Of a stretch of DNA of 64,000 nt, positions 1-8,217 are shown piece after piece; position 1 is the stretch's first letter; each line of letters starts with the position of its first letter. Where the stretch lies: assembly GCA_963813555.1 (NCBI GenBank), contig CAWEZX010000018.1:310001-374000 (forward strand), read 5' to 3'. Position numbers and translations under genes: made by a program. The notes under the pieces were generated by a model. That model saw nothing but the letters and a program-made list of their open reading frames with translations. It ran no database searches and had not been told where the DNA came from. Origin of the DNA: Roseiarcus sp963813555 (GTDB lineage: Bacteria; Pseudomonadota; Alphaproteobacteria; Rhizobiales; Beijerinckiaceae).

Positions 1-1639
1 GCTCAGCGCTGTCGGCGAGATCGGTGACCCCGCCCTCCAGTCCGCGCTCGACAGGCTCGCCGGCGCTGACCTCCTCATCGTCGAGGGCGCCGGCGCTCAT
101 GCGATATATCGCTTCAAGCACGCGCTGATCCAGGACGCAGCCTACGACAGCCTGCTCAAGAGCCGCCGCCAGGCCCTGCACGGCCGCGCCGCCGAACTAC
201 TGCGCGATCAGCCCGAGCGCGCCGCAGCCGAGCCAGAAGCGATTGCCCATCATTTCACTGTAGCCAGCCTTGACGATCTCGCGATCGAATGGTGGGGCAA
301 GGCAGGCGATTCTGCCCTGCGGCGCTCAGCCTTCCAGGAGGCGGTCGCCCATCTGGGCCGAGCGATCGCGATGTCGGACAAAGCGGGGGGCGGGAAGGCG
401 CCGGACGCTTTGGCCAAGCGCCAGCAGTTGCAGGTCGCGTATGGCAATGCGCTGTTTCACGCGCGCGGTTATGGGGTGCCCGAAACGGCCGAGGCCTTCG
501 CCAGGGCGCGCGAGCCAGTGGTCGGTGACAAGGGCGCGTCCGAGCGGCTCAAAATCGATTATGCCCTCTGGGCCGGCAATTTCGCGCGGGGCGAATTGCA
601 ATCCATGAGGGCGCATGCTGCGGCATTCCTCAGGGACGTCTCGGATAGGCCCGATCCGCCGGAGGCCGGCGTCGCACATCGCTGCGCTGGGACAACGCGC
701 TTATTCGCCGGAGAATATCAAGAAGCGCGCGTCCATCTCGAACATTCGCTCGCTTTGTTCCAGCCTGGCCGGGACGACGATCTGGCGGACCGTTTCGGAC
801 AGGACGCGGGCGTCAGCGCAATGTTTTACCTCGCGCTCGTGTTGTGGTTAATGGGCGATGCCGGGCGCGCGATTTCCCTCGTTCGCGACGCGAAGGCGCG
901 GACCGCAACCCTCACCCATATTGGCGCGCGCGCATACGGAATGTGCCTCGCAGCCATCTTTGAACTGGTGTGCCGCAACCTCTCGCGTGCAGCTCCGCAT
1001 GCGGCCGAACTTGCCCGACTCGCGCATGAGCATGATCTCTTGATGTGGCGAGCCTATGGGATTTTTCTCGAGGGCGCGGCGAAGGCTGAAGGCAGGACGC
1101 TTGGCAAGGGGCTAAGAGACATGCGTCGCGGCGCCGAACTCTTACGCGAACAGCTGCCGAGGAAGCGCTTCTGACCGCTACCGCGGTCTCGAAGCAGCAG
1201 AGTACGCGCAGTTTCGAACTGCGCGCGGCGCTGTCGCTGGCGAGGCTCTACCAATCGACCGGCCGCCCCGTCGAAGGGCACGCCGTTCTCGCCCCCGCGC
1301 TCGAAGGATCGCTCCGACGCCGGAAATGCCCGAGATCGCGGAAGCGCAGGCGCTGCTGGCGGCGCTGGCGGAAAAAGATCAAGTGAAGTTTGCCGCTGTC
1401 TCTCGCGAGCGGCGGCTTCAACTGCAGACTGACTACGGCCGCCCGGTGATGTGGTCCAAGGGCTTCGGCTCCAACGAAGCGAAGGCGGCTTTGGCCCGCG
1501 CTCAAGAGCTCTTCGTCGGCAACGCGAACGTCGATGCGCGATTTGAGGCATACGGTGGCCTACGGCTCGGCGGCATACAACGCGGCGAGCTGAGTTTGGC
1601 GCAAGAAATAGCAAACACTCTCCGGCGCGAGGCGAACCA
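1..1639 (+). pseudogene. Decayed adenylate-cyclase-type AAA-ATPase/TPR protein, left part
   Basis: The frame is open from base 2 to a stop at 1172-1174. It reads as the C-terminal part of the cyclase/predicted-ATPase/TPR family: the block YRFKHALIQDAAYDSL near residue 40 is the conserved end of the STAND-like ATPase core, and helical TPR-like repeats follow. Family-like sequence continues beyond the stop in other frames: AEEALLTATAVSKQQ from about 1156, then APTPEMPEIAEAQALL after another shift near 1312, then RRLQLQTDYGRPVMWSKG, a segment that normally starts the TPR array. At least two frameshifts are therefore visible, and the order suggests that two paralogous copies, or one very long gene, have collapsed together. 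The last recognisable residues before the IS1634 element are TLRREA. No cyclase domain is in view because the gene starts outside the window. The family is fairly certain; calling it non-functional rests on the visible frameshifts. Confidence 0.75.
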
Positions 1640-3666
1640 CCTAGCCCGACTTCACCAACTGGCGGGGGTGGGCGAGGCGAAGGCATTGGAATTGCAGGGG
1701 GGCGAGTCCAAAGGTCGGCACTACGGGAGGTGAGCGATCAAGCCGCTTGGCGGGGGATCGGAGCGGTGATCTTCGGCCTCGGCTGGGCGGGGAGGTCGAG
1801 CTTCAGGCGCTGCAGCAAAAGCCACTGATCGTTTTCCGGCTCGGTATGGCGCGATAGGACGACGGTGCGGCCGTCTGTCGTGGGCAACTCGACGTCGATC
1901 ATTTGGATGGCGGCAAGCTTTTCGAGCACAGCCCTCGGCGTCAGCCCCGGCGCCAGCGCCTTCAGCCGCTGCTTCAGCGTCACCATCAGGCAATAGGCCA
2001 GGAAGGCCACGAAGATATGAGCTTCGATGCGGGCGTCTGACTGGTGATAGATGGGACGAATTGATAGATCGTTCTTCAGTTCCTTGAACGCTTGCTCGAT
2101 CTCGGCCAATTGCAGATACAGCCGCCAGAGATGGCCGGGGTCGTCGCTCCTGATGTTGGAGCGAAGCAGATAGCCGCCCTCGCGGCGGCGCGCGAGGCGG
2201 AGCTTCTTGCGGTCCAGCGTGAAATGGAACGTTTGCGGCGTCACCGGCTGATCTTTCGTCGGCGGATGGATCACCAACAACCCGTAGGCCTTGCCGGCTT
2301 CCTTCTTGGCCGCGCCGAGCTTGAGCAGCAGCTCGTCGCGCGTCAGGTCCTGTCGTTGCAGTTCGCGCAACCGCTTGATCAGCTTCCTCAACCGACGCCG
2401 CCGCATCCCCTGCTCCTTGTCGCGCCGGCTTTGGCTTCGGGCCAGGACGTAAGTTTCCTCATCCTGTTCGATCAGCTTGACCCGCACGCTCTCGCGCACG
2501 TCTTCCCACGGCTTGGCCGCGAGCGCCTGTTCCAGCTTCGTCAGCCGGCCGCGGGGCGTGCCCACCAGATAGCGGATCGGCGTCGGCGAGCCGCGCATCT
2601 CCGCCAGGACTTCCTCGGTCGGGATGCCGCGATCCATCACCCAGGTGCGCTTGGCGCTGCCGTATTGCGTCTCGATCTTGGTCAGAAACGCCCGCAACGT
2701 CGTCTTGTCCGAGGTGTTGCCGTCCATGACTTCGTAGGCCAGGGGAAGGCCGTCCGGCGTGACGATCAGCGCAATCACGACCTGCACGCAATCGGAGCGC
2801 TTGTCCCGGCTGTAGCCGAACTTCCGCTTGCCGCTCTCCGGCGGATCGCATTCGAAATACGTGCTGGTCAGATCATACAGCAGCACTTCAAAGTCAGCCT
2901 GAAACAGGTCCTTCCAGCGCTCGCGCAGAAACGTGAACAGCGCCGGCTTGTGCGCGACAAGCAGGTCCAGGCAGCGATAGAGATTGTTGGGTTGCGCGAG
3001 CCCGACGTCCTCGCCGAGCAGGTCGCCTATCGCACTGTGCTCGAACCAGTGCCGGTGAAGCCGCCACTCGCTGCCCGGAGAGATCAGCCGATAGGCGACC
3101 AAGGTCTTCAGGACGTTCAGCCAGTCCGTTCCCTCGCGCGAGAGCGGCAGCGCCGGGCGCCAGAAATCGTCCATTCGCAGCTGATCCCACATCACCATCG
3201 CCAGCCAGCAGGCGCCCCACTGACGCGGTCGGCGCAACCGCATCGCGCTCAGCCGAATCGAAACCACGTCGCAATCGAGAACCGGGGCAGGACGATCTTC
3301 GGGAAACAACGCGATCTGCTTCGATCGCCCCCCTTCGTCGAAGACTTCGACAGCCCGACTCCACGCCGCCCGCTGGCTGTCGTTGATCTCCCCGAGATAG
3401 AGCACCTGTCGCTGAACCACGCGACCGCTCCGGACGCGCCGGTTCTCAACGACCGACCAGGTCCGATGCTCCTTGCCGTCCTTGCGGCGAATCTTGTGGC
3501 GCAAAAACATGTCCAAGACTTGCGCCGCGCCCCTCGCCGCGCAAGGGACTTGGTCGGCACTACAGCCATTTCCGGCCCGACTGACCCAACGACTCCAATG
3601 GCTTGCAGTCACAAAACTCCGCGAAAAATCGCAAAAATCAGCGCCAGTTGGTGAAGTCGGGCTAGG
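1640..3666 (-). mobile_element. IS1634-family insertion sequence with 25-bp terminal inverted repeats
   Basis: A perfect 25-bp inverted repeat is seen at 1640-1664 and 3642-3666 (outer end CCTAGCCCGACTTCACC). It encloses one long minus-strand transposase gene. The element is about 2.03 kb, a usual size for IS1634 elements. It splits a TPR-coding sequence whose two halves (TLRREA on the left, RLTEVAVADRYLGL on the right) are contiguous in relatives. I could not define a target duplication. A 12-bp direct repeat (GGTCGGCACTAC) occurs just inside both ends, at 1713-1724 and 3552-3563. Confidence 0.85.
1738..3510 (-). CDS. IS1634-family DDE transposase
   Basis: About 590 residues, the normal length for this family. 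The chosen start gives MFLRHKIRRKDGKEHRTWSVVENRR, the characteristic opening of IS1634 transposases; the frame is open for another 34 codons upstream, but that stretch is terminal IS sequence. The middle carries VLLYDLTSTYFECD and YEVMDGNTSDKTTL (catalytic Asp region of the RNase-H fold), then TWVMDRGIPTEEVL. The C-terminal YLQLAEIEQAFKELKNDLSIRPIYH holds the catalytic Glu motif. No stop or frameshift is seen, so the protein could be active. The long plus-strand open frame opposite it (2092-3654) is a GC-rich shadow. Confidence 0.92.
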   Translation of the reverse strand: MFLRHKIRRKDGKEHRTWSVVENRRVRSGRVVQRQVLYLGEINDSQRAAWSRAVEVFDEGGRSKQIALFPEDRPAPVLDCDVVSIRLSAMRLRRPRQWGACWLAMVMWDQLRMDDFWRPALPLSREGTDWLNVLKTLVAYRLISPGSEWRLHRHWFEHSAIGDLLGEDVGLAQPNNLYRCLDLLVAHKPALFTFLRERWKDLFQADFEVLLYDLTSTYFECDPPESGKRKFGYSRDKRSDCVQVVIALIVTPDGLPLAYEVMDGNTSDKTTLRAFLTKIETQYGSAKRTWVMDRGIPTEEVLAEMRGSPTPIRYLVGTPRGRLTKLEQALAAKPWEDVRESVRVKLIEQDEETYVLARSQSRRDKEQGMRRRRLRKLIKRLRELQRQDLTRDELLLKLGAAKKEAGKAYGLLVIHPPTKDQPVTPQTFHFTLDRKKLRLARRREGGYLLRSNIRSDDPGHLWRLYLQLAEIEQAFKELKNDLSIRPIYHQSDARIEAHIFVAFLAYCLMVTLKQRLKALAPGLTPRAVLEKLAAIQMIDVELPTTDGRTVVLSRHTEPENDQWLLLQRLKLDLPAQPRPKITAPIPRQAA

Positions 3667-4582
3667 CAGGCTTACGGAAGTGGCGGTTGCCGACCGCTAC
3701 CTGGGCTTGACATCTTTCCTACAGGGCAAATTTACCGAGGGGCAGGCGCATCTCGAAGAGGCGCTGCGGACTTACGATCCAGAGCGGGACCGAAAGACAA
3801 TATTCCGCTTCGACATCGACACCGGCTTCGGTGCGATGCTGTTTTTGTCGCGCGTAACCCTGATGTTGGGCGAAATTGATAAGGCGCGGAAACTGATCGA
3901 GGGGACAATCGCCCACGCAGTCGAATTCGGCGCATGTCCCTGATCGGCTCAATGCCTACGCTTACAAGGCCATGCACGAAATCATCCTTGGCAACGCCAA
4001 CGCCGGCTTGCGCGCCGCGGAAACCCTCGCTGAAATCCATCGAAGGCACCAAACGGAGCGCTGGAGTCTTCTATTTGCCGCTTGGGCGCGCGCTCGACTA
4101 GGTGACCGCGAGACCGGCAAGACGGAGCTTGGACGAGGCCTCACAGCCTATATTAACAAAAAAAGCAAGATCTACGTGCCGCTATTTCAAGGTCTACTTG
4201 CGGAATTGGAGGCAGAGGGACAAAACTTCGAGAGGGAGCCTTGGCGCGGATTGATACGGCGCTAGCTTTCGCGCATGAGACAGGAGAACGCTGGTCCGAC
4301 CCGTTCCTCCACCGCCTGCGCGGCGAAATTCTGTTGAAGCACGACGCCGATAGTCCCGCGCCGGCGGAGGAGGCTTTGCTAACCGCCATCGACATCGCCA
4401 AGCAACAACGTGGACGCTTCTTTGGCCTGCGCGCGGCGCTGTCGCTGGCGAAGCTCTATCTATCAACCGGCCGCCCCGCGGACGCCCACGCCGTCCTCGC
4501 GCCGGCGCTCGAAGGCTTTTCGCCGACGACGGAAATGCCTGAGATCGCGGAGTCGCTCGCGCTGTTGGGGCGCCTGGCGTAG
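3667..4582 (+). pseudogene. Decayed adenylate-cyclase-type TPR protein, right part
   Basis: This continues the TPR sequence interrupted by IS1634. It starts in frame with RLTEVAVADRYLGLTSFLQGKF and HLEEALRTYDPERDR, typical of the C-terminal TPR array of rhizobial cyclase-like proteins. The frame breaks at 3943 (a TGA after EFGACP), resumes as YAYKAMHEIILGNANAGL from about 3958, breaks again near 4265 and resumes as IDTALAFAHETGERWSDPFL. It ends at 4582 with the usual tail HAVLAPALEGF...MPEIAESLALLGRLA. With the IS insertion and at least two frameshifts the gene is dead. It was probably contiguous with the left part, as the split TPR unit shows. Confidence 0.75.
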
Positions 4583-4893
4583 GCCCTAGGCGGTGAGGGT
4601 GCCAGCGACCAATAGGACGCCTCAGTCTTTGCCCCCCGCAAGCCCATTCGTAAGGTCCGCTTCGGCGCGGACTCCGGTCCTTCCCGAGGCGACCCCTGGA
4701 GGTGCGCGTCCCGCCCTCATGCGGCATACGCAGCACGATCGGCAATGTCCGCTTCACGTCGACTCCTGCCGTTCCAGAGCGCCCATGGGGAGGGCAGGAA
4801 CCCGCCCAAGGACTAAACCGCTCGCGCGGTAGGGGCGGCGAGAGGTAGCGGGAGAAGTCGAAAGGCCGGGGTCGGCCGACGTGAAGGCCAATG
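4583..4893. other. Intergenic stretch with a degenerate direct repeat, no gene seen
   Basis: About 310 bases between the dead TPR gene and the IS91 integrase. Two similar units of roughly 30 bases, both built on GTCCGCTTC followed by ACTCC, occur near 4658-4688 and 4746-4780. No convincing open frame with a ribosome binding site was found. Confidence 0.4.
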
Positions 4894-4933
4894 CCTGTCT
4901 CAAGATCGTGGGGTTCAACCCCATGCGAGACAG
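4894..4933. promoter_or_regulatory. Nested stem-loop just upstream of the IS91 integrase
   Basis: Outer arms CCTGTCTC (4894-4901) and GAGACAGG (4926-4933) pair perfectly. Inside them TGGGGTT (4909-4915) and AACCCCA (4917-4923) form a second perfect hairpin. The structure ends 9 bases before the integrase ATG and overlaps its ribosome binding region (CAGGAGC). It may be a terminal structure of the element or a translational control hairpin; the sequence alone does not decide. Confidence 0.55.
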
Positions 4934-4942
4934 GAGCTTTCC

Positions 4943-5818
4943 ATGTCCAAGAAGCCCGTCAGTCCGCTGCGTCAGCGCCTGATCGACGACATCACGGCGC
5001 GCCGGTTCAGCGAAGACACGAAGAGGGACTACGTTCGCACTGTGAGGAAGTTTGCAGCCTTCCTCGGCCGATCGCCGGATAAGGCGACGAGCGAGGATCT
5101 TCGCCGCTATCAACTGCATATGGCGCAGCAGCAGGCCAGCCCTGGAACGATCAACGCCGCCATCGCCGCGCTGCGGTTCTTTTTCACCGTGACGCTCGAA
5201 AAGCCCGATCTCGTTCGTCCTCTGAGGACCGTGACCAAGCCGCGCAAGGCGCCGGTCGTCCTGAGCCAGGAGGAGGTGGCGCGTCTCCTCCAGGCCGCGC
5301 CGAGCCTCAAGTACAAGGCCGCGCTCAGTGTCGCCTACGGCGCAGGCCTCCGGGTGTCTGAGGTCGCGCACCTGAAGGTGTCCGACATCGACAGTGGGCG
5401 CATGATGCTCAGGGTCGAGCAGGGCAAGGGACAGCGGGATCGCGATGTGATGCTGTCGCCCCAACTGCTCCAGCTCCTGCGTGAATGGTGGAAGGCGGCG
5501 CGGCCGCAGGTCTGGCTCTTTCCCGGCCAGAACCCGATCAATCCGGTGACTGAGCGGCAGCTCAACCGCGCCGTCACCGCCGCCAAAGACCTGGCTGGAA
5601 TCTCCAAGCGCGTTTCTCCGCATACGCTGCGGCACAGCTTTGCGACCCACCTGCTCGAACAGGGCGTCGATATTCGCGTGATCCAGGTGTTGTTGGGGCA
5701 CGCGAAGCTCGAGACGACCGCGCTCTACACCCGCGTCGCCGTCAACACGGTCCGCGACATCAAGAGTCCGCTGGACCGGCTGGACATCAAGCTGACGAAG
5801 CGAACGCCGCCCGCCTGA
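4943..5818 (+). CDS. Tyrosine-type site-specific integrase (IS91 accessory)
   Basis: A 291-residue protein with the two-domain layout of tyrosine recombinases. A SAM-like core-binding domain occupies about 1-95 (YVRTVRKFAAFLGRSPDKAT; NAAIAALRFFF) and the catalytic domain about 105-275. All catalytic positions are visible: Arg137 in GAGLRVSEVAHL, His227 and Arg230 in SPHTLRHSFATHL, His253 in LLGHAKLETT, and nucleophile Tyr262 in ALYTRV. The ATG at 4943 is preceded by CAGGAGC. The IS91 transposase starts 10 bases after its stop, so the two are probably translated from one message. It looks intact. Confidence 0.9.
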   Translation: MSKKPVSPLRQRLIDDITARRFSEDTKRDYVRTVRKFAAFLGRSPDKATSEDLRRYQLHMAQQQASPGTINAAIAALRFFFTVTLEKPDLVRPLRTVTKPRKAPVVLSQEEVARLLQAAPSLKYKAALSVAYGAGLRVSEVAHLKVSDIDSGRMMLRVEQGKGQRDRDVMLSPQLLQLLREWWKAARPQVWLFPGQNPINPVTERQLNRAVTAAKDLAGISKRVSPHTLRHSFATHLLEQGVDIRVIQVLLGHAKLETTALYTRVAVNTVRDIKSPLDRLDIKLTKRTPPA

Positions 5819-5828
5819 CTACGGTCGC

Positions 5829-7037
5829 GTGGCGCGGCCTCCCCTCGAGGTCGCCGACATCTTTCGCGCCCACGGGGCGGCGTGGCGAAAGGCCAACACC
5901 AGGCACGTGAGCCTCGCCCAGTTGAAGGTCATGTCGGCGATCGAGACCTGTCGCACAGCCGCGCTCGGCGGCCACGTCGAGCGCTGCGAGGACTGCGCGC
6001 ACGAGCGCGTCGCATACAACTCCTGCCGGAATCGTCACTGCCCGAAGTGCCAGGCGGCCGCGGCGCGGAAGTGGCTCGAAGACCGCGAGGCGGAGCTCCT
6101 GCCGGTTCCCTACTATCACGTCGTCTTCACCCTGCCGGCCGCAATCGGCGCCGTCGCGTTCCAGAACAAGGCGGCCGTCTACGATCTCCTGTTCAGAACC
6201 GCAGCCGAGACGCTGACCACGATCGCCGCCGACCCGAAGCATCTGGGCGCGCGCATCGGCCTGACCGCCGTGCTGCACACCTGGGGCTCGGCGCTGACCC
6301 ACCATCCGCACGTCCACGTCATCGTTCCCGGCGGCGGCCTGTCGCCGGACGGTTCGCGCTGGATCGCCTGCAAGCCCGGCTTCTTCCTGCCCGTGCGCGT
6401 GCTGTCGCGTCTCTTCCGCCGGCTCTTCCTCGAAGGGCTCACGGCCCTGCATACGACCGGCCGCCTCGTCTTCCTCGGCGACCTCGCGCCCCTCGGCGAG
6501 AAGAGCGCCTTCGACGCCGCGCTCGCACCGCTTCGCCGATCCGAATGGGTGGTCTACGCCAAGCGGCCGTTCGCCGGCCCGCAGGCCGTGCTCGCCTACC
6601 TGTCGCGCTACACCCATCGCGTCGCGATCTCGAACTCCCGGCTCATCGCGCTCGACGACAAGGTCGTCGCCTTCAAGTGGAAGGACTACCGGATCAAAGG
6701 CCGCGACCGGATGAAGACCATGAGATTCGACGCCGCCGAGTTCATCCGCCGCTTTCTCCTGCACGTGTTGCCGAGCGGCTTCCACCGCATCCGACATTAC
6801 GGCCTGTTCGCCGGCGCGGTTCGCGCCCAGAACATCGAGCGCGCCCGACAATTGCTCGCCCCATCCAAGGTTTCGCCCGAGAGCGCGGCCGCCGACGCCG
6901 ACGGCGACGCTGAACCAGCTTCGTCCTTCCGCAGCTGCCCGTGCTGCGGCGGCCAGATGATCGTCGTCGAGACCTTCGAAGGCCCGCGCCCCGTGCGATC
7001 GCCATCCCCGAGCCGGATCAGGATCGACACCTCATGA
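5829..7037 (+). CDS. IS91-family HUH (Y2) rolling-circle transposase
   Basis: About 402 residues from a GTG start. An N-terminal zinc-binding segment (CEDCAHERVAYNSCRNRHCPKCQ, as CEDC, CRNRHC and KC) is typical of IS91 transposases. The HUH metal site appears as LTHHPHVHVIVPGGG, and the Y2 nucleophile motif as AYLSRYTHRVAISN with two tyrosines four residues apart. The DNA-binding tail ends with a second Cys cluster, CPCCGGQM. These elements transpose by rolling circle using an ori and ter end. No inactivating change is seen. Confidence 0.9.
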   Translation: MARPPLEVADIFRAHGAAWRKANTRHVSLAQLKVMSAIETCRTAALGGHVERCEDCAHERVAYNSCRNRHCPKCQAAAARKWLEDREAELLPVPYYHVVFTLPAAIGAVAFQNKAAVYDLLFRTAAETLTTIAADPKHLGARIGLTAVLHTWGSALTHHPHVHVIVPGGGLSPDGSRWIACKPGFFLPVRVLSRLFRRLFLEGLTALHTTGRLVFLGDLAPLGEKSAFDAALAPLRRSEWVVYAKRPFAGPQAVLAYLSRYTHRVAISNSRLIALDDKVVAFKWKDYRIKGRDRMKTMRFDAAEFIRRFLLHVLPSGFHRIRHYGLFAGAVRAQNIERARQLLAPSKVSPESAAADADGDAEPASSFRSCPCCGGQMIVVETFEGPRPVRSPSPSRIRIDTS

Positions 7038-7452
7038 CCGTCGCCACGCACCCCGCCTCGCACCGTCGATCGCCTCCGCCTCCAGCCGCGCGCAGGAACA
7101 CGAGCGCCATGCCCGAGCGAGGTCGCCAATCCTCCTTCGACCGATGCCAACGCCTCGCTCCCGCGCATCGTCGCCTCGGAAAACGTCCGCCGTCGCCGCT
7201 TCCGCTGAAAACATTGAACGCCGCCGGCTGCCGACGCCTCGCTCGCCAGCCGTCCGCGATCCTCAAATCCCCATAGTCGCGCTCGCCAAACGGCCCCGTC
7301 CTCCCCGCGGTTTCCTCCTTGGGAGGCTTTCGAACGCCGGCCCCCGATCCCGCACGACCGTCCGCAGCGGGCCGGCGTCCGAAACCCTTCACCTTTTGAG
7401 ACGATCGCTATTTTGCTCGGCGATTGACTGGCCTCGGCCGATTTTGTTCTCT
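7038..7452. other. Non-coding right part of the IS91 element
   Basis: GC-rich stretch after the transposase. Several open frames exist on both strands, but they are low-complexity Arg/Pro/Ser sequences without ribosome binding sites. It probably holds the terminal region of the element. Confidence 0.4.
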
Positions 7453-7500
7453 AATGGGTCAAGGGGGAAGCTCTTGAATGGGTCAAGGGGGAAGCTCTTG
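7453..7500. repeat. Perfect 24-bp tandem repeat, two copies
   Basis: Two identical adjacent 24-base units at 7453-7476 and 7477-7500, each starting AATGGGTCAAGGG and ending AGCTCTTG. The unit contains CAAG, a target tetranucleotide of IS91-type elements. It may be a duplicated element end. Confidence 0.85.
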
Positions 7501-7554
7501 CCGGGTTCGACGCCGTAGGATGCCTGTGTTCTCTGCGCACTCGTCGGCGATTGG

Positions 7555-7589
7555 CCTTGTAATTTTCAAGTGACAGCCTTGTAATTTTC
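7555..7589. repeat. Short direct repeat CCTTGTAATTTTC
   Basis: The 13-base word occurs at 7555-7567 and 7577-7589, spaced 22 bases apart, in a locally AT-rich island. It resembles the sub-terminal repeats at some IS ends. The flanking region to about 7790 has only weak open frames. Confidence 0.5.
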
Positions 7590-7791
7590 GGCCTTCAGGG
7601 CGTAACAATTCTACGCTTTCAGATTGCCCGGGGCGCCGCCGATGCAGGAAGTTCCGCAAGAACGCTCGGACGGCGACGCGCAGCCTTCGGGCAAAGCGAT
7701 GTCGCGAGTCCGCTTGGCGGGGCTGGTCCTTGACCTCGACGCATGCACGCTCGCTCGTGAGTTGGGCGAAGCGATCCCGCTGAGCCATCCC

Positions 7792-7992
7792 CTACTTGTT
7801 GCTGTTATGCTGCTCGGCGATCAGCACGGTGATCACCTCCCGCAGCTTCTCGACCGCCTGCTCGATGTCGTTGAGCGCCGTGGCCACTTCGCCCCACGTC
7901 GTACAACCCTCGCCCGCCGCGATCGCGACGTCGGTAAGCGCGCTGGCGAGCGCGTCGGCGTCTTCCTTATTAAGGCTGTCGTCGGTCTCCAT
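7792..7992 (-). CDS. Small acidic protein of unknown function, 66 residues
   Basis: The product METDDSLNKEDADALASAL...AEQHNSNK is acidic and predicted helical, with one Cys in EGCTTWGEV. The gene is convincing because AAAGGAGGTGA, essentially a perfect complement to the 16S rRNA tail, lies 6 bases before the ATG. A weaker minus-strand frame starts at 7788, four bases after its stop (MAQRDRFAQLT, to 7483), but it is Arg-rich and may be IS-derived. I do not recognise the family. It sits between IS91 and the catabolic island, so it may be cargo or a leftover from an earlier element. Confidence 0.6.
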   Translation of the reverse strand: METDDSLNKEDADALASALTDVAIAAGEGCTTWGEVATALNDIEQAVEKLREVITVLIAEQHNSNK

Positions 7993-8217
7993 TTCCAGCT
8001 CACCTCCTTTGCTGGCGCGGGACCGTCAGTCGAGCGCTGCGGCGCTACGGAAGGATTTCAATTTCGCTGAGCTGCGTTGCAATTGAAACGTTGCTGGCGC
8101 CGCCGCTCATGGCGAAGAACGGTCCTTGGCCAACTAGCTAGGGCGTGTCATGAGTACCTTGCCGGGGGCGCAATCCTCTGGGCGATCTCGCCCCGTGAAA
8201 TCGCGCTATGGAGAGCT

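Larger units (their letters stand above)
4890..7500 (+). mobile_element. IS91-family element with accessory tyrosine integrase (boundaries approximate)
   Basis: A tyrosine integrase gene is followed, 10 bases later, by a Y2 HUH transposase gene. This is the arrangement of IS91-type elements that carry an accessory integrase. Such elements lack long inverted repeats and make no target duplication, so the limits cannot be read directly. I place the left limit at the nested hairpin and the right one at the 24-bp tandem repeat. Confidence 0.6.

Noticed and set aside
1713..3563. 12-bp direct repeat GGTCGGCACTAC near both IS1634 ends, considered as target duplication
   Set aside because: Both copies lie inside the 25-bp terminal inverted repeats, so they belong to the element and not to the target.
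2092..3654. Long plus-strand open frame of 520 codons
   Set aside because: It lies opposite the IS1634 transposase, has no ribosome binding site, and its Arg/Gln/His/Pro-rich composition is that of a GC-rich antisense shadow.
5787..6851. Minus-strand open frame of 354 codons
   Set aside because: Antisense to the IS91 transposase, which has clear catalytic motifs.
7453..7589. Repeats considered as a CRISPR array
   Set aside because: The 24-bp units are directly adjacent with no spacers, and there are only two; no cas genes are in the window.
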